Source of the DNA: Parasponia andersonii
Taxonomy: Eukaryota; Streptophyta; Magnoliopsida; Rosales; Cannabaceae
DNA: 64,000 nt
Assembly: GCA_002914805.1 (NCBI GenBank)
Contig: JXTB01000157.1
Location: 571,663-635,662, forward strand
Reading direction: 5' to 3'
The position numbers and the translations under genes are program-made. Each line of letters opens with the position of its first letter. Position 1 is the first letter of the stretch. The notes under the pieces were generated by a model. It did no database searches and was not told where the DNA came from. It was given only the letters and a program-made list of their open reading frames with translations. Below are positions 37,039 through 49,497 of this stretch, one piece after another.

Positions 37039-40000
37039 ATGTTTCCCAGAATGATTCAGACCCACGAAGGAATAATGGGTCAGGACGATATTCAAATACA
37101 AGGCCAAGGGCTAGTGGGTTCGAATCACGGACTCGGTGGCCACAATCAGAATCTGAGGGGAGACCCATGTCTCGTCCTGACCTCTGATCCAAAACCCCGG
37201 CTCCGGTGGACCGCCGACCTTCACGAACGATTTGTCGACGCCGTCACTCAGCTCGGTGGTGCTAGTAGTTAGTATATTCTTTCATAGTTCCTTAACTCTA
37301 TTAAATTTCCCAGTATTTCTTTTGCTTATTTAGTCTATCTGTTCATCCAAGGATTAAAGTTAGCTAATTTTTCCAAATGGGTTTTCGTATCATAGTGTTG
37401 TTAACTTGTTTTTGGGTTCTGGGTTATTGCATTAATGTTTGTTCAAGCTCGATTTGAGCCGTAATGTTTTGGTACTTAGCTTCGTTGAACATATTCTCTT
37501 TGTTGCTGGGTTGTTAATTTATCCGTTGTTTTCTTAATGATAAGTCTTCTTACTCTCCTAACAATCGAGAAAATGTTAGAATGGGAAAAGGGTAAACTAA
37601 ACTTAATGATCGTGGTTTTATGAAAGGGAAGAATAATTGTGTTGATCAGCTTAGTCTAGATTTACTTCACTGATTTTTGCCATTTTCAATTCTATTACAT
37701 AAATATCACGAGGATTCTGGTATCTGCAATGGCTATGATTAGACTCGGAGATTTGTTTTTCGAATATTTTTTTTAATATACGCCCTGTTGTCCTGAAGCC
37801 ACTGTGGAGGGTCATTGTATTTGTAATCTGTCTAGTTAAGCTTTTGTTCAGCTGTTTAAATTGTTCTGCAAGTCTCTTTTATATGTGGAGTAGAATAAAA
37901 CCTGCTCCAAGGGCTTTTTTTTTTTTTTGGTAGAAAGCCCGAGGCTGTAGGCCGGTAAGAGATATTTATCTTCTGAATTTAGGAGGTATTTCAGACATAC
38001 TTTCTATTTTACTTCACAGTCATGGAATTTAGGCAGCTCTTAGCTAAAAGATGTTCATGTGATCCTCTGTACTGGATAAATAATCTGGTTCAGATATATT
38101 CATCCCTGGTGTGTATTGACTTCTTCTCTTTCCTCAATTACTGTTTCAAGATTAGCTTAACAAAGAGCGTAGAAAAAGTTATGTCCACATGATAATATGG
38201 CTGCCCAATTTAGTCTTGTAATTTTAACAAGCATGTTAAGAAATTTGGTAACTTAATTATAGCCTATAGGCTTGTGACCAAATTGTGCAATGGTTCTTTT
38301 CATATAGCCTTATTTCTGTTGTATGGGTGTGTTAGAAATTGAGGCTCGGGTGAGCATTCTGGCTTGTAGATAGGTCTTATGGACCTAATAAAATGAGCTT
38401 CAGTAACTTATGAGTTATTTGTTTGTTCACTAGCATATCTTATATTGTTATTTCTGAGTTGTTGATAACTACTGAAGTATCTAGTGCTTGGCATATTGCT
38501 GTTAGCATAGCATTCTGAAAAGATAATGATTCATATATGCAGAAGCCACACCAAAGGCCATAATGCGGACGATGAATGTGAAGGGACTGACTCTTTTCCA
38601 TTTGAAGAGTCACCTCCAGGTTTGTTTTTATTTTTGAGCTATTACCAGGACAAACCAATTAAACTGCTGGATGATGAAAAGTGAAATTCTTATGGACTTA
38701 TCATTGATATTTAATGTTGCTTCCTTTATTTCAGAAGTACAGACTAGGCATACAGTCAGGAAAGGATATGGGTGAGGCATCCAAAGATGGTGGGTTATGT
38801 CATAACCCTCTATATCCCTTCCCACTTCTTATCTTATATAATACTCTTCCCAAAGTTATTTTGATTTAGTAAAATTGAAAATAACGTAGGCTCTCTCTTC
38901 ATTCTCCCTCCAGAAAAGGGGACATCCAGTCAAGAAATACGAAATTCACACTAGATAGATAAAGATAAACATCTACTGAAAGCCACCAATAAGTAACAAT
39001 TAATCAGAATTGCGTTATTTTGACTGATTTCTTTTGCCAATTTATGTGAGGGATTTCAGCTTCATACCTTATAGACAGCCCAAGGGCTGGTAATTCTTCT
39101 CCAAATTTGCCAACATCTGACATTAACGAGTAAGCATAATTTATCATTTTTTCTGTACGATATTTTGATAGTCTGCTAGAATACTGCTGTTCATCAAACT
39201 GTTTAATATGGCTGAATTATGTAAGGAACTGTTGTCATGTGTAGGGGTTATGAAGTCAAGGAGGCACTAAGAGCACAGATGGAAGTACAAAGTAAATTAC
39301 ATTTACAAGTTGAGGTAATTTTCTTTTCCAAAATTTACATCTTTGGAGTGTCTGTTGAGGAGTAGAAAACCTCAGCGAGAAGTGCTTGTAGTGACTTGGG
39401 TTAAGTTACCTGTGAAATTTTCTTTGATATGGAAGATTTTGATGAATTTGAACTGCTTTTGTAATATGTTTGCCTAGAGACTTTTCCTTGGATTGCTAGA
39501 GTTACTCTGTTTAAAGTTTTTCACCCCATACGACCTGTAACTCTTTCATCAAGTTTAGGTCGGTATTAAAGCTAATTGACACCCTTCTGTTGCTATTTAT
39601 TTAGGCTGAGAAGCACTTGCAGATTCGCCAGAATGCTGAGCGAAGATACATGGCCATGCTTGAGAGAGCTTGTAAGATGCTTGCCGATCAATTTATTGGA
39701 GGTTCTGTTGTTGGCACAGACAGCCAAAAATATCAAGGATTAGGGAGTAAAACACATATAAGTCATTCTGTCGACCCACTTGGCTTCTACTCAACGCAAT
39801 CTGCAGTAGTGGCCAGAGGGCAGATCCAAGAAGAAGTGCCAAACAGTCTCTGTCCACTAAGAGCTGACTGTTCCACAGAGAGCTGCCTAACATCACATGA
39901 GAGTCCTGGTGGATTGACCCTAGAAGGATCTCCAGGTGGAGGGAAAAAGAGTATACTGAGCTTGGACTCAACCGCCTCTTTGATTTGGAGTGAAACCAAG

Positions 40001-40066
40001 GTGAGAACCCAAGAGGTTAATGTGGCTTCAGTTGATCCTCTTCATATCACCGATTATGGCATATAG
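37039..40066 (+). CDS. MYB-CC (PHR1-LIKE/APL type) transcription factor
   Basis: A nuclear GARP/MYB-coiled-coil factor of the PHR1-LIKE group. Six exons join in frame: 37039-37267, 38543-38619, 38735-38789, 39060-39129, 39245-39314 and 39605-40066, giving about 320 residues. The single MYB-like domain covers about residues 51-108 ([39 protein letters not shown], then the signature SHLQKYRLG). The MYB-CC coiled coil lies at about residues 147-192 (EALRAQMEVQSKLHLQVEAE, ERRYMAMLERACKMLADQFIG). It uses LHLQVE where most members have LHEQLE. The first intron, about 1.3 kb, splits the MYB domain at the position also split in the downstream PHL7-like gene. Family members bind GNATATNC (P1BS) boxes or act in phloem identity; which of these applies here is not shown by sequence. 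Confidence 0.9.
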
Positions 40067-42790
40067 AGTTGAAGAATTGAAATCTGCTCCAATGTTTCGT
40101 CATCTTTTAGTTAGAGGAAGACCCTCCTGCACACTCCATTCATTGGAGTGTTGGTAAGTGTAAAAATTTAGATTTTTCTTGCCTATGAAGTTGGCAAGTA
40201 CGGGGATTCAGAAACAGCTTGTCCCAAACTGTAAATTCAAAAAGACTAGTGACTTCGAGAGTTAAGACAATTTGCTTCTAAATGTGATAAACCGTGTGTC
40301 TCCACTGTTTTAAGTGAATCCCACTTTGACTTTCACCAAATTTCCTGAACAATATTTTGAATCAGCATCATGATAAGGCCCCTCTGGTCAACTTTTGTAG
40401 GCATGAGATCCTTGAGTGCCTCGATCTGCGTAACCGAATCTGCCACCGAAATGATGCATCAATGATTATAAACTAGATTGTGCAAGTAAACAGTCGAAGT
40501 TAAGGTAAAATGGTGGAAAAGGACACGCATGTTGAGAACTTTGGTAGCACTCAGTGGGGAACAAAATGCTGGCTAGTGGTGGCCAAACATCATAGGGCTG
40601 CAGATCGATAATGACCCAAATGCATAGGACCACTTCCAAAAGGAAGTTTAGTACTAGCTAGCATGTTGAACTGATCTAGTATCTAAATGTCGAACGCAAA
40701 CTCATTTTTCCATCTTCTACATTGCTCCCTAAGTATAACATAGGATATGAAACATTATACCGATAATATTAGTCTGTTAGATTCATTTCCAAACTCTATT
40801 TTATTAGATATAACGAGTTCTGATATAATCTTTACGGTAAGCCTAAGGAGGCTTTTCCAATGTTACAAACACGTCGGGTAGAACTCGCCCTTAAAAACCG
40901 GCTTAAGTGCTTATAAAGATACTTGCCAAGCTGACTTAATTGGGCTTGTTACATCAAATATGTAATTTTATCTAGGATTTCGATTCACAAAAGGGGCTTA
41001 ATTAAAATAGCATTATAGGTTTATCAGATACTTGTTAGATCGTCTAAAGTGGAGAAACAATGTGTTCTTAGCTTTGTTTTGCCCGAATTTGGTATCTTCG
41101 GCTTGGATTAACAATCCTAATGCACATTGTTATACGTTAGTGGTTTACTTCTCTTGGTGATTATATTAATAGACTTTGATTAGTCTTTGAACTAAGGACA
41201 ATAATAAAATTTCCAAAAAAAAAAAAAAGGGCAATAATATAATTAAATGGAGAAAAAGGCATAGTAAGTGGGGAAGTGGGGACCCTATAAATTTGTTTTG
41301 TGTAATTTTGTAATAAAAACAAGTAAAATGGGTGCAGAAAATTCCAAAACGCACGCGTCGCTGTCAAAAACGAAGGATGAGGAAAATGACAAAATTGTCG
41401 GAATAATCGATTTTGGAGAAAGAACGGAATATTATTAAGCAGATTCCGTCTAGGCCGGTTTTCATGACGCATGGCGTTTATCTATATCCTCGTGTCCAAT
41501 CACCTCAAAGTTTCAAAATTTTTTTTTCACAATATTGCTTGGTGACATAATGATTTATTTTATAACATACAAACAAATGAACGCTATTATCTTTTTTTTT
41601 TTTTTTTAAATTATTTTTGTATAATAATTAGTAATTAAATGAACAATACTTGCAATATTTAGTTGGCCGTATGCCCCAGAGGATTTGTACTTTGGACTTT
41701 TTGGGGTTGTATTGGACCAGCCAACTTTTACATTTTTTAAAAAAATTTAAGTCTTTTAATATTTTATGAGCAATTCTAGGCTAGGATTGGATAGTGTTCC
41801 ATCCAAAAAAAATAAGAATAAAAATTGGAAAGAACAAGTCTATCCTTGGGTGTTTGTCAGGCAATGCTCCATTGGGTCACAAGACTCACAACAGGTTTGG
41901 TAAAATTCCAAATTCAACTATAGCTTGTGAAATTTTCTATTCTAAGTTGTAACATATGGCAAGTTTCATCATTATTTTGACTATTAAATACCGAAATAAC
42001 CCTTCACGAAGCTTATCTAGGTATATTAGTCTTTGTTTGGGAAGTTGTCAACATTCCTTTTTCTTTTTCTTTTTCTTTTTTCTCTTGTTATAGGGAATCC
42101 AAACAAAGGACTAGAGTATCCTCTTGTATTAGAGAAAGTGTGTAGTTAAAATATGTTAGTGGATGATCTATCAATTAATCATCATCCTTAAATTATTATT
42201 ATTATTATTATTTTTTTTTTCCTTTTTTGGAAATTAGAAAGAAAGAAGACATATAAATAAGAAAAGGGGAGGGACCAATAAGAGAGAAAGAGAGGGAGAG
42301 CGAGAGAAAGAGAGAGTTATTTAAAAAAAAAAAAAAAAAAAAAGAAAAAGAAGAAAGAGTAGATAGCCGGGAGTGGCTCTTACAAAACAAAATTCAGGTA
42401 CAATTCCAAAAAGAAAGAGGTAGTAAGTACTAGTAGCTCGTATTAATGGTATAGACAGTATATAGACTCTATAAAGTCTCTCTCAGTCTCAATACTCATT
42501 TTACTTTACCTTACTTTGAATTGAATTGAATTAATTAATTAATAGCTCCCTCCCTCTCTCTAGTCTCTCCTTCTTCAACCTGTACATCTGGAATCTCTCT
42601 CTCTCTCTCCTCTCTTTTTTTTTTTTTTATTTTTTTTTTTATCCGTTCTTACAATTAGTCTCATATATATTAAATCAAATTAAAGACATAAAAAGAAATA
42701 AGAGACTAGAGAGGGGCAGTATACACCCGTAATATAGAGTCAATTTATGCGTTAAATTCATTTTTCCAAAAAGATACTTCTTTTATTAGT
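40067..42790. other. Intergenic DNA between the two MYB-CC genes
   Basis: No gene is supported. The block near 40850-40960 resembles a decayed dispersed repeat. GA-rich (42276-42317) and CT-rich (42549-42612) tracts near the right end probably belong to the promoter of the PHL7-like gene. Confidence 0.45.
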
Positions 42791-44458
42791 ATTATTATTA
42801 TTCCTAGAGTATTGTGCGAAGTTGGAGGGCGGGAGAAGAAGAAGAAGAAGAAGAAGAAGAGGGGTTTCTGGTTTGGATTCTAGATCTGAGGTTGGCTTCC
42901 TTATTTTTTCCTTTCTGTTATTTTTTTGGGTACCCTTTTCTCCCACTTCAATTTGGGTGTGGGTGTCTGTGTTTTCTTCTTGTTCTTCTGCTTCTGTATC
43001 TATGACTTTGTCGTTTTTCTTTCTTCTTCTGTTGTGATTATTGACCTAATTATTGTCGTTTTTGGGTATCGTGCAAGAGTTGATACTTGGTGAGACAGCT
43101 TTATCTTCTGGGTTGGTTTTTGTATTTGTTTTTGGAACCCTAATTATTTGATCAGTGTGATGTAATTATTAGCTTGTATATGCTCGATTCGGATGTCTGT
43201 TGCTGGACCTTTTTTTTTTTTTTTTCCCTCCCCCCAAATATTTTGGATGATGGGGTGTGGTAATTGGAAATGGGAGCTTCATCGTTAAATTCCCAATTTG
43301 CACTCAGTTTCAACATCTTCATTTATGTCTTCCTTCACTACTGGTAACTCAACATCTTCATTTATGTCTTCCTTCACTACTGGTAACTCCCGGAAAAAAA
43401 AAAAAAAAAAAAACATAATATTGTCTAATTTATCTTCCGAAATCCTAATTATCTTCTTCCTAAGAAGTCCCAGAAGTAATTATTGTTTTCCTTTTGAAAT
43501 GACGCATAATTTGTCTATGTTTAGCGTCGAATTCGTCTAAAATATCCCATTTTAATACAAGATATGACCAAACTTTCCTCTTCAAGCTAGGATAAACAGT
43601 CTCTGTGTTCATGTCGTACTTGTAAAATCATTTAAACATTATAGTTCGAGAGAAATTATACTTAGTTTGCGTATTTGATGGATTCACTAGAGAATTTTCG
43701 GATGCTTGTGGAAGGCAGATTAGTTATTTTATTGTTTATGGTCACGAGTGTTACTGGTTCATTAATAGTGTAATTTTTGTGTGATCTTAGATCTAGACTT
43801 TTGAGGATATTATTGCAATTAGTTGATGTTTATGATTTAGATTTGGCTAAATGATTTTTGTTTACACTCTATTCTTTAACTGCAACTATTCAAGCTTAAA
43901 AGTGTTATAAAGAGATGTATGTACACTAGGTTTACAATCTTCCATATCGATATATTTGTATATTTGTACGAGGGACAGAGAAGGCTGAATCTTTGTGTAC
44001 TGGAAGTGTGCAAGATTGGCAACGTCACTTCTGTTTTATGCTTTAAGTTATTAATTTCAGTTATGTGCCATTTATCGATGATCCAACATTTGATTTTGAT
44101 TACATAACTCCTTTGCCAATGTTCTTATTGAGGATTTATTTAGAGCTATATTTCTTTCATTTCTTGGTATGCAATGCAAGCTTTTTAGTGTTAGACTGCA
44201 ACTTTTTCTATTACAGAGTACAGAATAATCCAGTTCTTGAGCCAATTTAATGTTATAGAAAAGTGAACTGTTCAGAGTGGAATGGTTGTTCAGTGTTGAA
44301 TGTTCAATTAATTTGGACCCCCCCCCCCCCCCCCCCCTTTTTTGTATGTGGAACCTGTAACAATGATAACTTGGTGTTAAATTCTTCGGAGTTTTATCTT
44401 CTTTCTGCCCGTTGAATAATTTTTAGCTTTCTGGTTTCCTTTGTTAGATAAATGACAA
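42791..44458 (+). promoter_or_regulatory. Probable long, intron-containing 5' leader of the PHL7-like gene
   Basis: A (GAA)n-rich stretch (about 42835-42860) followed by CTAGATCTGAG/GTTGG looks like a first non-coding exon with donor. The acceptor would be TTTGTTAG at about 44440-44447, just before the start codon. The leader contains a perfect 39-bp tandem repeat (43312-43350, 43351-43389) and a run of 20 C at 44318-44337. The non-coding exon is inferred from sequence style only. Confidence 0.4.
43312..43389. repeat. Perfect 39-bp tandem repeat
   Basis: Two identical adjacent copies, each starting AACATCTTCATTTATGTCTT and ending GGTAACTC, lie in the presumed leader intron of the PHL7-like gene. 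Identity suggests recent duplication. Confidence 0.93.
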
Positions 44459-46543
44459 ATGTATCAGCCAAACGGTGTCTCTAGTACAAACTTTTCCCAA
44501 AACAATTCATTTGTACATGGTCATTATTCAGACAGTGGTGAGAACACAATGGACACCATCAATGGAGGGAACAGTCTCAACAACCCCAATCTTGCCTCTA
44601 AACAAAGGTTGCGTTGGACACATGAGCTTCATGAGCGATTTGTTGATGCTGTGGCACAACTTGGTGGACCAGATCGTGAGTCAAACTAACTTCTATTTGC
44701 TTCAGGGCTTTAATTTTACTGTATTCTTTCCACCAAATTTAAGTTGTCATTTGTTGGCTGGTTTGCTGCATTGATTCAATAACTCGGCAATTATTCAAGC
44801 TTAATTGGTCTTTATTTCACTGTTGGACATCAGGGTTTGGGAAGAGGAATGGGGATGGAGGGGATTGTTTAAAAAATATGATAGAGAACCATTGACAATT
44901 ACGATATCACGATGGGTTAATATCTTAGATGCATTAACTGTTTCTTAATGGAATACTTATCAATTTTTAGAATATATATTTTCATTTCATTTTTATTTTT
45001 TCAGGTGCTACGCCCAAAGGTGTTCTCAGAGTTATGGGTGTAAATGGTTTAACAATATATCATGTCAAAAGCCATTTACAGGTATATTTGGTTGAGTTAT
45101 TATTATTTTTAAAATACGATTTGTCAAATTTAGCATTTGTTGCTCCATGTTCTTTTTGTTTATTATATCCCACTGTTATGATGCATCCAGAAATACCGAC
45201 TTGCAAAATATCTACCTGACTCCTCATCTGATGGTAGGTGTATTTGATTCAATTGTTTTGTTTTTGTTTTTGTTTTTGTTTTTTGCTTTCCTTCTTCCTG
45301 GTTGCTTGATTCCTTTTATGCGTTACTGCAAGGAAAAAAAGCTGACAAGAAAGAACCTGGGGATATGCTTGCCAATATGGAGGGTTCATCGTAAGTAAAC
45401 CTTACTTGGCAGATTTCGAGTTTTCTTAGATTGTCTTTGTTTTAGATTGTCTGTTTTATCTACTAGTTTATCCTATTTAAACTTTAGAAACTTATGTTAT
45501 CAAGTTAGTTGGACTTGGAGACTTAATAGATTCAAGCCTACCTTTTCAACATAACAGAGAATTCCAAAACTCTTCTCTCTGTGTTCAGTTACCATTTTTT
45601 TAAAAAATAAAAAATAAATCCTATTACTAGTAGATCAATCTGCTTAAATATGAGCATACACACAGCTGTTAATTTGTTCTGTTGAGAAATTGCAAAGATA
45701 ATGAGAATTACTGAGCTGAGAACATGAAATCATGAATGGTGAAAAAGTCTAGTTGAAAATTTTGGCTCATCGGTTGGCTGATTGATCTGAGAAACTATGT
45801 GCCATCTTAGCAGTGGGATGCAAATTACCGAAGCTTTGAAGCTGCAGATGGAGGTCCAGAAGCGTCTGCATGAGCAATTAGAGGTTTTTCCTCTTTGCAA
45901 TTACTGCCCAATTATGTACCATAAGCAGAACGCTGCAATTAGGCAATGTTTTCTCAACTGTTTTGTACTTGTAATATGTTCATGAAGCATATAATGTTAC
46001 CATGCCAATGTACAACAGGTGCAGAGACAACTACAGTTACGCATAGAAGCCCAAGGCAAGTACTTGAAGAAGATTATTGAAGAGCAACAAAGACTAAGTG
46101 GAGTTCTTTCAGATGCGCCTGGCTTGGGTGACAATCACCCAGAATCTGACAAGACTGAACCAGCAACTCCTGCTCCAACATCTGAAACCCCCCTTGGACT
46201 CGTAGACAAGACTGCCAAGGAACACACTTCAACTAAGAGCCTTTCTGTTGATGAATCCTTGTCATCTCACCACGAACCATCAACCCCAGATTCTGGCTGT
46301 CATGTTGGTTCCCCAGCTCAGAGCCCTGAGGGCGAGAGGTCAGTGAAGAAGCAAAGGGTAAGCATGAATGGAGCATATGCTAATCCAGAATTAGTGCTTA
46401 CACACCAGATACTGGAATCGAGTTTGAATTCTTCTTACCAGCAACCGCAGTCTGTTTTCCTGACTAGAGAGCAGTTTGAATCATCGGGAAATACTGTTGG
46501 AAGTGAAGATCAACTGGAAAAAGTCACAGGCAACGATCTGTAG
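44459..46543 (+). CDS. PHL7: MYB-CC transcription factor, PHL7-like
   Basis: A nuclear PHR1-LIKE factor. Six exons join in frame: 44459-44675, 45005-45081, 45191-45233, 45333-45390, 45814-45883 and 46019-46543, giving about 329 residues. The MYB-like domain covers about residues 48-106 ([38 protein letters not shown], then [13 protein letters not shown]). A Lys/Asp-rich linker ([13 protein letters not shown]) follows, then the MYB-CC domain at about residues 128-175 ([40 protein letters not shown]). A Ser/Pro-rich tail includes TPDSGC and a basic KKQR. These features and the tail agree with Arabidopsis At2g01060 (PHL7) as I remember it. Relatives bind P1BS boxes in phosphate-starvation genes. 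The start codon follows a likely leader-intron acceptor by about a dozen bases; an overlapping ATG just upstream is out of frame. Confidence 0.92.
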
Positions 46544-47484
46544 TTCAGTGTCTTGAGTGGCATTTGCACTTGAGACTCATCCGAGTTGCCTTGTATGTGT
46601 GTTAATTATATAGATGTCTCTGATCAGGTCAAACGATGCTGTTAATCATAGATGTTTTGAGGTAACTAGGTTCAAACAAAACGCATTCGTAAAAATAACC
46701 TAGGTCAAATTACATCAGGAGGGTTACTGTGAACGAGGGTAAGAACTGGTTCAGCTATCTGCTAACATTTATATAACGTAGCTCATATTCATAATTGTTA
46801 TCGTCTCTGTCAAGGTTCCATATTTTCTTCGATAGTTGATGTTTGAACCACGGGTTGGAGGATTAACTTTTTGTGGAAGCCATGGTAGAATCCTCTAGAC
46901 ACTCATGCGAACTAGGGCTTACAGATTACCGGTGCTGGTGCAATTTGGTTCGATTTTCTGGCTAATATGTACGTTTTGAAACCGATTTTTAATCTTGATA
47001 GTTTTAACTCATGATTATCTAATATTTCACGTAGATATGTGTTTGGTTTCTTACTTCGGTAAGAGCGGAGAATTGTTCAATAAAAGAGTTACAGAGAAAA
47101 CTGAGCGGTTGATTTTTCTGAGTCTTTTAGCTCTTCATAAACCTGACCCCTTGCAAAGATTGCCTCAATAGTTCTACTGGGAGATTTTTGTTAATTCTGG
47201 CATCCATGTTACAAAATGCTTCTGACTTGCGAAGTGTTAAAGTTTGTCAACCATAATGATTTTGCAGCAAAGCGCCCATGTCTCTGCAGATTGCATAACT
47301 GCATCTGACACTAAAAATGGCAAACAGGTGTTAAACCAGAATCCATCCCCATAAACAAGATGAAGCTGAAATGATCAAACCCGCAAGGGCAGTGGGAAAA
47401 TACATTAATGAACGGTAAAACAGAAGATAAAACATTAGTAGCTAGCTAAAAACCCTCTTCTACACTTCTACTGCACACAAACGG
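46544..47484. other. Convergent 3' region between PHL7-like and hydrolase genes
   Basis: This gap of about 940 bp separates the stop codons of two converging genes and should hold both 3' UTRs and polyadenylation signals. No other gene is seen. Confidence 0.55.
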
Positions 47485-49449
47485 TCATGAAGATCTATGT
47501 CTCCGATGGTTTACTCTCTTCAGAATGCAAAGACGTAGTCGTCTACTAAGGGCTTCCAACTTCTCCAGCTTTTCGCTTTTGGGTTTCTTTGGCACGGTTG
47601 GCGCCTTCTTCTTTTCCTCTTTTGTTGGACCTGACTTCTGCTGCGTGGTGCTTCGAAGAGGTGTTGCAAACACCTTAAGAGTCTTCTACAGGACAAAAGT
47701 AGTTAGAAAAGTAAACTTAAAAAGAGAGGACGTCTATATCAAGAGAGAGACAGATGCCAGACCTGATGACCACTGTCTGCAGCTGCGCAATCTGCAGAAG
47801 ATTCTTCATCACTGCCTCCCAAAGATGAGCATCTTCCCCAACTTTCTCTATTTGAGCTTGTATATGAACAACATTCTTCATTTTGGCAATCTGGCTGGTC
47901 CTGTAAAACCACATCCAGACACTTCAAGAGAAGCAATATCTAAAACATTTTACAACATACACTTCACAACTAGACTCTCTCCATGGTCAGTTTTAAGACC
48001 AAGACAACAATGCCCATTTGGGGGACAAATTAAATGACCAAGTGGGGAGAGGATGAACGCATACATTATTTACATCAATGTAAGTATTACTTATACTTAA
48101 CTATGCTCAGGTATACCACAAGATTCAACATCTCATAATTTCCATCACTAGGTGATAAATAATCAAAAATTATGATTTATGGGTGAGGGAATAAAATATT
48201 GACCAAGAACCACTGTTGGCATCAAAAGATAACAATGGTGGTGGTACTCCCCTCCACAATTGCTGAAATACGTATTAAATGTCTCATGAAAGAATTATGT
48301 TTACATTGTGACTTCTAAACCCAATAACAATGGATCAATCAATATTTGGATTTCATGGAGGGTAATTGTCCAAAAGATCACCTGTACTTGCAATGATTCA
48401 TGACCACTAAATGCATTAGTCTCATCAAGCACAGAATCCTGCATTATTGATAGTCACGCCATAAAACACATAGTAATCACAAGGCAAGAATAAATGAACC
48501 AGAAAAGATTCATACAGTAGCAACTGGGGCAATATCAGAAAGAAGTTCATCCACCGATTTTGTGGTGGAAATGATGGGAAGGGCAGAAGATGAACTTGCT
48601 GCATCAGTGCCAACAGAGTGAACACCAGTAATTATCTCGTATAGCAAACCCTGAAGCAAAGCGAAGAGAAGGGATGATGAATCACGCAATAATCATAATT
48701 TTACCACATGATATTTGACAACCACGGTAACCACGCAATCGTTTACATCCAAAAGCTACCCTCATTGTGGTCACACACAAAGACAGATGCTAAAAGCTTC
48801 CCACCTTCCGTTTGGTTAATTATTATGCTCCCAGAGTTTCAAGAATCAATTAAGCAACAGCTTAAAGACTCGTGGATTTTTTATTTTTTATACATTTATT
48901 TATTTTTTCAAGAAATAGAGTGATAACTAACGCACACCACTCACACCCAAGCAGAATAGCAAGCACTTTACATTCTTTTAATAAACATGACATCAAATGG
49001 AAATTACCTCATCCATGCCAGCACCAACCTTCAAGTCCCCCAAATCGTAATATTTCTCAGGCTTACAGGTAACAGAAGAAACTTGTGGAGGGTGAAGAAC
49101 ATTGTAGAAAAAAATGGATACTGAATCATAGTAGAACTGTGGTCGAGATGAGTTGTGATCACCATCGAAGTAAATAACATTTTTATCTCCCTGCACAGGA
49201 TCAGAAGCATGATTAAATCTTTACAAAGTTTTCAATTGAGGCGTATTACTTTGGAAAAAGCATAGGATCCAAATTAAGAGAGTACCGCATATGAGTTATA
49301 GATGACGTCTGAATGGTGAGATTGGATGAATTTGTCATCCTTTGCATGTCCGAATAAAGCAGGAATGAATGTCTTGGATGCAACCTGCCAGCCACCACAG
49401 ATGAGAGTAAAACCATATGCTTTAAGTTCAAGTTGAAATAATTTTGCCT

Positions 49450-49497
<48 letters not shown>

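Noticed and set aside
37117-37130. GGGTTCGAATCAC word resembling a tRNA B box
   Set aside because: It lies inside the first coding exon of a MYB-CC gene; a coincidence.
47739-47936. Alternative frame in the hydrolase tail exon giving a helix-like peptide (HIQAQIEKVGEDAHLWEAVM)
   Set aside because: It cannot join the conserved basic C-terminal exon (KRVNHRRH) in frame, whereas the phase-0 frame joins on both sides.
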